From assembly GCA_031119595.1 (NCBI GenBank), contig JAVHXX010000094.1:1-11218 (forward strand): a stretch of 11,218 bases of DNA, in the 5' to 3' direction. Below, piece by piece: positions 1 through 4,472 of the stretch. The notes under the pieces are model-generated. The model searched no databases and was not told where the DNA came from. It saw nothing but the letters and a program-made list of their open reading frames with translations. Made by a program: the position numbers and the translations under genes. The DNA comes from Patulibacter sp. Its GTDB lineage: Bacteria; Actinomycetota; Thermoleophilia; Solirubrobacterales; Solirubrobacteraceae. Numbering within the stretch: position 1 is the first letter of the stretch; every line of letters begins with the position of its first letter.

Positions 1-468
1 ATTGCCGCCAGCCGCGAACAGGCCGACGCCCTGGTGGCCCAGGCCGCCGCCGCCCGGGACCTCGCCACGGCCGAAGGCGGCGCCGCAGGTTCCGCAGCGA
101 GCGCGGGCGTGACCGCCGACGCCGGCACGGCGCTCCATGCCGCCTCGGTCGCCGCGAGCGCGTCGCTCGACCCGGCCGACGCAGACCCCGTCGAGGGCCT
201 GTCGACCTGTCACGGGCTCGGCGGGTCGATCCTGCTCTACGTGCGCGCGCACGAACAGCTCGGCCCGGTCGAGCATCTCGCCGCCGCGCGCTGGATCGCC
301 GGGCGCGCCACCGCGCGGCTCGGCCCCGACCCCGCGGCGTGGCCGAGCGGCGTCCCGGACGGCGGCTTCAGCCCGGGCCTCATGACCGGCCTCGCAGGCG
401 CGATGTACGCACTCTCCCGCGCCGCCGACCCGGCCGCGACTCCGCGCATCGGGGTGCTCGCCGGTTGA
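1..468 (+). CDS. LanM-type (class II) lanthipeptide synthetase, C-terminal fragment
   Basis: This is the 3' end of a gene that begins outside the window; 155 residues are visible and the reading frame is open at base 1. In LanM enzymes the C-terminal LanC-like domain is a zinc-dependent cyclase that adds Cys thiols to dehydrated Ser/Thr of a precursor peptide to form lanthionine rings. What I see is the Cys-His zinc-ligand motif TCHG (visible residues 69-72, bases 205-216) and, near the end, PGLMTGLAGAMYAL followed by RAADP, close to the LanM closing motif of the form GLMTGLAG.GY.LLRLADP. The other zinc Cys and the dehydratase domain would lie upstream. Odd: residues 11-57 are an Ala-rich low-complexity stretch just before the zinc motif, and the usual CHG-x-x-GN reads CHGLGGS. 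No precursor peptide gene is visible downstream. A class III/IV LanC-like cyclase is less likely given the C-terminal motif. Confidence 0.8.
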   Translation: MAASREQADALVAQAAAARDLATAEGGAAGSAASAGVTADAGTALHAASVAASASLDPADADPVEGLSTCHGLGGSILLYVRAHEQLGPVEHLAAARWIAGRATARLGPDPAAWPSGVPDGGFSPGLMTGLAGAMYALSRAADPAATPRIGVLAG

Positions 469-478
469 GACGGCGTGC
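456..478 (+). terminator. Hairpin spanning the LanM stop codon
   Basis: The arms CGCCG (459-463) and CGGCG (471-475) pair perfectly and extend past one T-T mismatch by two more pairs. The loop GTTGAGA contains the TGA stop (466-468). There is no T-run, so intrinsic termination is inferred from position only. Confidence 0.35.
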
Positions 479-533
479 TCCGAGCCGCCCCGACTTCATC
501 CACCGGGCCGAAAGCTCCGCAGCGACCCGCGCC

Positions 534-539
534 TAGCAT
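534..539 (+). promoter_or_regulatory. Possible -10 box for the dmpA-like operon
   Basis: TAGCAT matches the TAnnnT pattern and stands out in GC-rich sequence. I see no good -35 box 16-18 bases upstream. A start of transcription about 7 bases downstream would fall on the ATG at 547, making that small ORF leaderless. This is weak evidence from base pattern only. Confidence 0.25.
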
Positions 540-546
540 CACGGCC

Positions 547-582
547 ATGTCGCGCTGCCCCGTCTCCGCCCGCCCGCGATGA
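547..582 (+). CDS. Possible 11-residue leader ORF overlapping the dmpA-like start
   Basis: ATG at 547 opens the peptide MSRCPVSARPR, ending at TGA 580-582. That stop overlaps the ATG of the peptidase (579-581) in an ATGA arrangement, the classic layout for translational coupling. The peptidase start itself has no Shine-Dalgarno sequence, which would fit delivery of ribosomes by the leader. The ORF is too short for a statistical coding test, so it may be chance. No known peptide family is recognised. Confidence 0.25.
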   Translation: MSRCPVSARPR

Positions 583-1712
583 GCAGCGGTGCCCGCGCCC
601 TCGGGCTCACGATCGGGTCGCTGCGGGCCGGCGTGCACGATGCCATCACCGATGTCGACGGCGTGCTCGTCGGCCACACGACGCTCGTCGAGGGCGACGG
701 CGCGCTGGTCGTCGGCAAGGGTCCGGTGCGGACGGGCGTCTCCGTGGTCCTGCCGCACTCGCTCATCTGGCGGCGGCCGGTCTTCGCGGGCATCCACCGG
801 CTCAACGGCAACGGCGAACTCACCGGCACCCACTGGATCGAGGAGTCGGGGCTGCTGTCGACGGCGATCGGCCTCACGAACACCCACAGCGTGGGGGTGG
901 TCCGCGACGCGCTCGTGCGCGAGCACTTCCGGGTGCGCGGCGCCGACACGCCGTTCTGGAGCATGCCCGTCGTCGGGGAGACCTGGGACGGCGTCCTGAA
1001 CGACCTCAACGGCCATCACGTCACCGCGGACCACGTGGCCGCGGCGCTTCGGGACGCGTCCGGCGGCCCCGTCGCCCAGGGCGCGGTCGGCGGCGGCACC
1101 GGGATGATCTGCCACGACTTCAAGGGCGGGATCGGCAGCGCGTCGCGGATCGTGGCCGACGCCGACGGCGGCTACACGGTCGGGGTGCTCGTGCAGGCGA
1201 ACCACGGCCGCCGCGAGCGCCTCACGATCGAGGGCGTGCGGGTCGGTGAGGCGATCCCGTTCGCCGACGTGCCCCCGCCCCGGACGCCGCGCGCCGAGGG
1301 TACCGGCGACGGGCCGTCGATCTCGGCCGGCGCCGGGTCGATCATCGTGATCCTCGCCACCGACGCGCCGCTGCTGCCCCACCAATGTAAGCGCCTGGCC
1401 CAGCGCGCCGCGCTCGGGATCGGCCGCACCGGCGGGGTCGGCGAGCACTACTCGGGCGACCTGTTCCTCGCGTTCGCGACGGGCAACCGCACCCTCGAAC
1501 CCGACGTGATGGGCGCCACGCCGCCGCACGAGCGCGCCCTGCGGATGCTCGACAACCAGTACATCACCGCGCTCTTCGACGCCGCCGTCGAAGCGACCGA
1601 GGCGGCGATCGTCAACGCGCTCGTGTCCGCGGAGACCACGACCGGCCGCGACGGCATCACCGCACACGCCCTCCCGACCGACCGTCTGATCGAGCTGCTG
1701 GGATCACCGTGA
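579..1712 (+). CDS. DmpA/P1-family (S58) self-processing aminopeptidase
   Basis: The 377-residue protein has the normal length of the DmpA/BapA family (L-aminopeptidase/D-esterase, beta-peptidyl aminopeptidase). These N-terminal-nucleophile hydrolases cut themselves into alpha and beta chains, and the new N-terminal Ser removes N-terminal residues from small peptides, amides or esters. Seen here: AITDVDGVLVGHTTL (22-36), the glycine-rich GAVGGGTGM (168-176), GGIGSASR (183-190), the conserved Asn in QANHG (N208), and Gly253-Ser254 in AGAGSIIVILATDAPL, matching the Gly-Ser cleavage site of DmpA. S292 and D294 in YSGD fall where the family has its Ser and acidic active-site pair. The start is chosen because the N-terminus matches the family exactly; no clear ribosome site precedes it. 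It overlaps the next gene by 4 bases. No signal peptide is seen, so it is probably cytoplasmic. The natural substrate cannot be told from sequence. Confidence 0.9.
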   Translation: MSSGARALGLTIGSLRAGVHDAITDVDGVLVGHTTLVEGDGALVVGKGPVRTGVSVVLPHSLIWRRPVFAGIHRLNGNGELTGTHWIEESGLLSTAIGLTNTHSVGVVRDALVREHFRVRGADTPFWSMPVVGETWDGVLNDLNGHHVTADHVAAALRDASGGPVAQGAVGGGTGMICHDFKGGIGSASRIVADADGGYTVGVLVQANHGRRERLTIEGVRVGEAIPFADVPPPRTPRAEGTGDGPSISAGAGSIIVILATDAPLLPHQCKRLAQRAALGIGRTGGVGEHYSGDLFLAFATGNRTLEPDVMGATPPHERALRMLDNQYITALFDAAVEATEAAIVNALVSAETTTGRDGITAHALPTDRLIELLGSP

Positions 1713-2353
1713 TGCTCGTCGACCGTAACCCGCTCCCGGACGACCTCGCCGCCGACCTGCGCCGTCAGCTCGCGTTCGTGATCGAGGTCGACCAGATGAA
1801 GGCCGTGATCCGCGAGACGGTGATCCCGTCGGTCGACCGGTGCGAGAACGACGCCGAGCACTCGTGGCACCTCGCGCTCATGGCGATCGTGCTCCGCGAA
1901 CATGCCCGGGAGCCCGTCGACCTGCCGCGCGTGCTCGAGATGCTGATCGTGCACGACCTCGTCGAGGTCTACGCGGGCGACACGCCCCTGCGCCTCCAGG
2001 ACGACCAGCAGGAGGTCCGCGAGCGCGAGGCTGCCGACCGGCTCTTCCCGCTGCTGCCCGGCGACCAGGGCGACCGGCTCCGCGGCGCCTGGGAGGAGTT
2101 CGAGGCCCACGAGACCGCCGAGGCGCAGTTCGCCCGTTCGCTCGACCGTCTCCAGCCGATGCTCATGGAGTGGATGCACGACGGCCAGCGCTGGCGTGAC
2201 AACGGCGCGTCGGCCGAGGGCATCCGCAGCCGTCTCGGGATCATCGCCGACGGCTCGCCGGCCCTCTGGGACGTCGCCGAGTCCTTGATCGCCGAGGCGG
2301 ACCGTCGGGGCTGGCTCAGCCCCGACGAACCGGGGAACTCGGTCGGCTTCTAG
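1709..2353 (+). CDS. HD-domain nucleotidase of the YfbR/HDDC2 type
   Basis: This 214-residue protein is close in size to YfbR and HDDC2, metal-dependent 5'-(deoxy)nucleotidases that remove phosphate from nucleoside monophosphates. The HD-domain signature is complete: R44, the AEHSWH motif (49-54, metal His51), VHDLVEVYAGDT (81-92, metal His82-Asp83, with catalytic-type Glu86 three residues later as in YfbR), and a late Asp in SLDRLQPM (D146). The GTG start at 1709 overlaps the upstream stop as GTGA; an ATG directly follows at 1712 and could be the true start, shortening the protein by one residue. A GGGA lies just upstream. The overlap shows it is co-translated with the peptidase, although no shared pathway is obvious. 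Which nucleotide it uses cannot be read from the sequence. Confidence 0.85.
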   Translation: MMLVDRNPLPDDLAADLRRQLAFVIEVDQMKAVIRETVIPSVDRCENDAEHSWHLALMAIVLREHAREPVDLPRVLEMLIVHDLVEVYAGDTPLRLQDDQQEVREREAADRLFPLLPGDQGDRLRGAWEEFEAHETAEAQFARSLDRLQPMLMEWMHDGQRWRDNGASAEGIRSRLGIIADGSPALWDVAESLIAEADRRGWLSPDEPGNSVGF

Positions 2354-2360
2354 CCGGCCG
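2340..2360 (+). terminator. Hairpin spanning the HD nucleotidase stop codon
   Basis: Bases 2340-2347 pair with 2353-2360 over 8 bp, with one U-G wobble, around the five-base loop TTCTA. The TAG stop (2351-2353) straddles loop and stem. No T-run follows. The position at the end of a two-gene operon facing a convergent gene supports a terminator role. Confidence 0.45.
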
Positions 2361-2369
2361 CGCCGCACC

Positions 2370-2408
2370 GCGCGACGAATCGGTCACGGGAGGACCGAAC
2401 CGTCGCGC
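2370..2408. terminator. Two-part 14-bp stem-loop between convergent genes
   Basis: An outer 8-bp stem (GCGCGACG 2370-2377 with CGTCGCGC 2401-2408) encloses a 2x2 internal loop, an inner 6-bp stem (TCGGTC 2380-2385 with GACCGA 2393-2398) and a 7-base loop. It lies wholly between the convergent HD nucleotidase and beta-propeller genes, so it probably acts as a bidirectional terminator without a U-tract. Confidence 0.5.
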
Positions 2409-2423
2409 CGTCCCGGAGGCGCG

Positions 2424-2450
2424 GCCCGCACCGCGCGGGCTCAGAGCCCG
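2424..2450 (-). terminator. Paired hairpins at the stop of the beta-propeller gene
   Basis: GCCCGC (2424-2429) pairs with GCGGGC (2435-2440). Alternatively CGGGCT (2436-2441) pairs with AGCCCG (2445-2450) around a 3-base loop, and this second stem holds the stop codon (complement of TCA 2441-2443). The two stems share bases 2436-2440, so only one can form at a time. No T-run is seen. Confidence 0.4.
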
Positions 2451-3859
2451 GTGCACGTCCACTGGTCGTGGCTGTCGAGGTGCTTCGTGCCGGAGAGCAC
2501 GGTGCCGTCGGCCAGGGTGACGGTGGCGTCGATGCGGTAGCCGCCCTTCAGCCCGACCCAGAGCTCCTTCGTCTGGCCGGGGGAGAGCGCCATGTCGTTG
2601 GAGATGGTCGGCGAGCCGTCCTTCCAGACCTTCGCCGTCGCCCTGACGGGCAGGCGCAGGTCGCTGCGCTGGGCGTACGCCGAGAGGCCGAGCGTGGGCT
2701 TCGTCGGGGTCCCGGTCGATCCGCGCGGGCATACGAAGTCGTTCACGGCGAGATAGTCGAACGCGAGAGCCGTCGACGGGGCGGTCGGCTCGGTCCCGGG
2801 CAGCGGCGTCGAGCCGAGCTTCGCGAGCACGAGCGGCGTGACGGCGAACTGCTCGTTCCGCGAGAGCACGGCGCCGGAGCCGCTCGTGAGCTCGGTGATC
2901 GGGATGTCGCCGCCGATCTGCCGCAGCCCGCCGCGCCGGTCGACGTGCCCGAAGGCGTAGCGCCGGAACGATTCCGTCGCGCCGAGCGTGATGGTGCTGG
3001 CATCGTCGGCGATGCCGGCGAGCCACGCACCGTGGTCGCGCAGGATCGACGGGTACGCGAGCGAGGCGGTCGCGCCGTTCGTGGTGTCGATGCCGTTCGC
3101 GGCGTCGCCGTCGTAGTTCTGCCAGGCGACGAAGCGACCGTTCGGCGAGGTCACGACCGGGTTCTGCGGCCGGCTCGCGAGCGTGGTGGTCCGGGTCGGC
3201 GCGATCACCTGGTCGCCGACGAGCAGCGAGGTGCCGTTGTCGCCGATCGACAGCGCGCCGGCCGTGAAGCCGGCGACGTCCCCGAGCTTCTGCGTGGTCG
3301 AGCGTGAGGCCTCGTAGCGGTAGATCGGGATAATTTGCGGGTCGGCCTGGTCGTCGAGGTCACGGACCGAGAACTGCACGGCCGTGCCGAGGTTCGAGAT
3401 GGCGACCTGCTCGACGCGCTGCGTGATGCTCGTGATCACTGAGGCACCGGCGCGGTCCTTGGAGACCAGCGCGTAGGTGTTGCTCGGGCGGTCCCAGAGA
3501 TAGAGGTCGTAGGCGTCGTTCGTGTCGGCGGGGACCAGGCTGCGGCGCGTGGTGAACACGATCCGCTTCAGGTCGGCGCTCGCGCCGCGGAGCTCGTCGA
3601 ACGGCTGGAGGATGTCGTGGGTGACGCCCGACTGCACGTCGCGGATCACGTCGTAGGGCCCGAACGCACCGAGGACCTCGGTGCCGTCGTTCGAGACCGC
3701 TGTCGGCCGGAGCTGGTCGGTGCGTTTGCCGTCGGTGCCGATGCCGATGAAGCGGAGGGGCGCATTCGCGGCGTGGGCAGCCGCCGGGCCGGCGAGCGCG
3801 CAGAGCGTGGCGAGCGCGAGGGCCGCAGCGGGACGCGTGCGGCGGGACGACGGTGACAT
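2441..3859 (-). CDS. Exported TolB/PD40-like beta-propeller protein of unknown function
   Basis: This 472-residue protein starts with a clear Sec signal peptide: RR at 6-7, an Ala/Leu-rich core at 11-28 and a likely cut after AHA at 30. The body has repeated short beta-strand blocks of the TolB/PD40 propeller kind, for example AVSNDGTEVLGAF (54-66), SLVPADTNDAYDLYLWD (107-123), TSPNGRFVAWQ (237-247) and IADDASTITLGA (283-294). Residues 385-472 look like a separate beta-sandwich. C377 and C469 are the only mature cysteines and could form a disulfide. The ATG at 3859 is preferred over an upstream in-frame start (3973) because GAGGG sits 5 bases upstream and the signal peptide begins there. C20 is not in a lipobox, so it is probably secreted and not lipid-anchored. 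No catalytic motif is recognised; a binding or scaffold role is only a guess. Confidence 0.8.
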   Translation of the reverse strand: MSPSSRRTRPAAALALATLCALAGPAAAHAANAPLRFIGIGTDGKRTDQLRPTAVSNDGTEVLGAFGPYDVIRDVQSGVTHDILQPFDELRGASADLKRIVFTTRRSLVPADTNDAYDLYLWDRPSNTYALVSKDRAGASVITSITQRVEQVAISNLGTAVQFSVRDLDDQADPQIIPIYRYEASRSTTQKLGDVAGFTAGALSIGDNGTSLLVGDQVIAPTRTTTLASRPQNPVVTSPNGRFVAWQNYDGDAANGIDTTNGATASLAYPSILRDHGAWLAGIADDASTITLGATESFRRYAFGHVDRRGGLRQIGGDIPITELTSGSGAVLSRNEQFAVTPLVLAKLGSTPLPGTEPTAPSTALAFDYLAVNDFVCPRGSTGTPTKPTLGLSAYAQRSDLRLPVRATAKVWKDGSPTISNDMALSPGQTKELWVGLKGGYRIDATVTLADGTVLSGTKHLDSHDQWTCTGL

Positions 3860-3909
3860 GGGATCCCTCGGAGGAGCGGACGGGCGGGACGACGAGCGCT
3901 CGGGGGAAC

Positions 3910-3933
3910 GCGCTACGGCCGGGATCGTAGCGC
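3910..3933 (-). promoter_or_regulatory. Inverted repeat over a -10-like box upstream of the beta-propeller gene
   Basis: GCGCTACG (3910-3917) and CGTAGCGC (3926-3933) are perfect 8-base inverted arms with an 8-base spacer. On the minus strand the sequence TACGAT (3929-3924) overlaps one arm and the spacer and resembles a -10 box, giving an untranslated leader of about 58 bases. The overlap is what a repressor operator would look like. No convincing -35 box is seen. Confidence 0.35.
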
Positions 3934-4028
3934 CCGCCGCGGGCCGCGCCCGATCCGTGGTCCCGGTCGGCACGGGCCGCCATGGACCCGCGCGACGCGC
4001 ACGTGCCCCATGACGACCCGCCGTCCCC

Positions 4029-4043
4029 GCGGGCTCAGCCCGC
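4029..4043 (-). terminator. Hairpin with the repeat-protein stop codon as its loop
   Basis: GCGGGC (4029-4034) and GCCCGC (4038-4043) form a perfect 6-bp stem. The 3-base loop is exactly the stop codon of the minus-strand repeat gene (complement of TCA 4035-4037). No T-run follows. Confidence 0.4.
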
Positions 4044-4292
4044 AGGCGCGAGGACCGGCTCGCTCATCTTGTGCGGCTGCATCGTCGGGCTCCCCATCCG
4101 GTGCGGCCGCATCGACGGCTCCATCATCCGGTGCGGCCGCATCGACGGCTCGGTCATCCGGTGGGGCCCCATCGACGGGCCGCCCATCCGGTGCGGCTGC
4201 ATCGACGGGCTCCCGAACCGGTGCGGCTGCATCGACGGCACGGTCATCTTGTGCGGCCGACGGGCGCGGGGCGTGGCGGAGATATTGGACAT
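4035..4292 (-). CDS. 85-residue Met/His/Pro pentad-repeat protein with six MxxH motifs, function unknown
   Basis: After a 12-residue basic start, residues 13-79 hold six full and one partial copy of the decapeptide PH[R/K]M-x-x-P[S/T]M[Q/R/G]. Read as pentads it alternates M-x-x-P-S/T with M-x-P-H-R/K. Met occupies every fifth residue from 16 to 76, with one Phe at 26. There are 14 Met, 7 His and 16 Pro, no Cys, no signal peptide and no membrane segment, so a disordered, basic, cytoplasmic protein is expected. This strand and frame are favoured because differences between copies are silent or conservative here (K/R, S/T, CCG/CCC), whereas in the overlapping plus-strand frame they would be L/R, V/D, C/W and I/N. 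Nearly all codons end in G or C, and this breaks down upstream of the ATG at 4292. Ribosome site is weak. The MxxH motifs (21-24, 31-34, 41-44, 51-54, 61-64, 71-74) resemble those of silver-binding SilE, so soft-metal binding is a hypothesis. Confidence 0.6.
   Translation of the reverse strand: MSNISATPRARRPHKMTVPSMQPHRFGSPSMQPHRMGGPSMGPHRMTEPSMRPHRMMEPSMRPHRMGSPTMQPHKMSEPVLAPAG
4056..4256 (-). repeat. 30-base tandem repeat array inside the pentad-repeat gene
   Basis: Seven units of exactly 30 bases, the last partial, run without spacers. On the plus strand the core of each unit reads GTGCGGCCGCATCGACGG or a near variant. The two outermost units share TTG where the inner ones have CGG (Lys instead of Arg in the protein). 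The exact multiple of three keeps the reading frame, as expected for a coding repeat that grows or shrinks by unequal exchange. Confidence 0.9.
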
Positions 4293-4472
4293 GGTCGCTC
4301 GGACTCTCGTTCGGAGGTCGCAGCGCGTCGATGCGCTACGTCGCGCGAGCGTAAATGCGCCAACGGGAGAATTCCGTGGGCATCCGACGGGCACCAGATG
4401 GAGTACTTCGGGGGTGATTTGCCCACCGAACCGCGCCCGGGATCTCGACGACCCGAGGCCGCCCGCCGCGAC
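4293..4472 (-). promoter_or_regulatory. Gene-free stretch between the FUSC gene and the repeat gene
   Basis: These 180 bases are the most AT-rich part of the window (for example around 4350-4375 and 4397-4424) and code for nothing I can support. They should hold the promoter of the repeat gene. I see no convincing -35/-10 pair. GCGCTACG at 4333-4340 repeats one arm of the inverted repeat upstream of the beta-propeller gene. Confidence 0.3.

Noticed and set aside
237..1667. Long antisense ORF opposite the LanM end and peptidase
   Set aside because: Its Arg/Val/Gly-rich translation matches no protein pattern and mirrors the codon bias of the real genes.
3788..3815. Lipoprotein lipobox around C20 of the propeller protein
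   Set aside because: The residues before Cys (ATL) do not fit the lipobox, and a standard AHA cleavage site follows at residue 30.
4056..4256. Tandem repeats as a CRISPR array
   Set aside because: Units are contiguous 30-base copies with only a few variable bases between cores; there are no unique spacers and no cas genes. The array keeps an open frame.
4035..4292. Repeat protein as a multi-core lanthipeptide precursor for the LanM at the left edge
   Set aside because: It has Ser/Thr in each repeat but no Cys, so lanthionine rings cannot form, and it is 3.5 kb away on the other strand. Another RiPP type cannot be excluded, but no matching modifying enzyme is visible.
4035..4394. Longer 119-residue form of the repeat protein starting at 4394
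   Set aside because: The 34 extra residues use many A- or T-ending codons unlike the genes here, while the GC-ending pattern begins at about the ATG at 4292.
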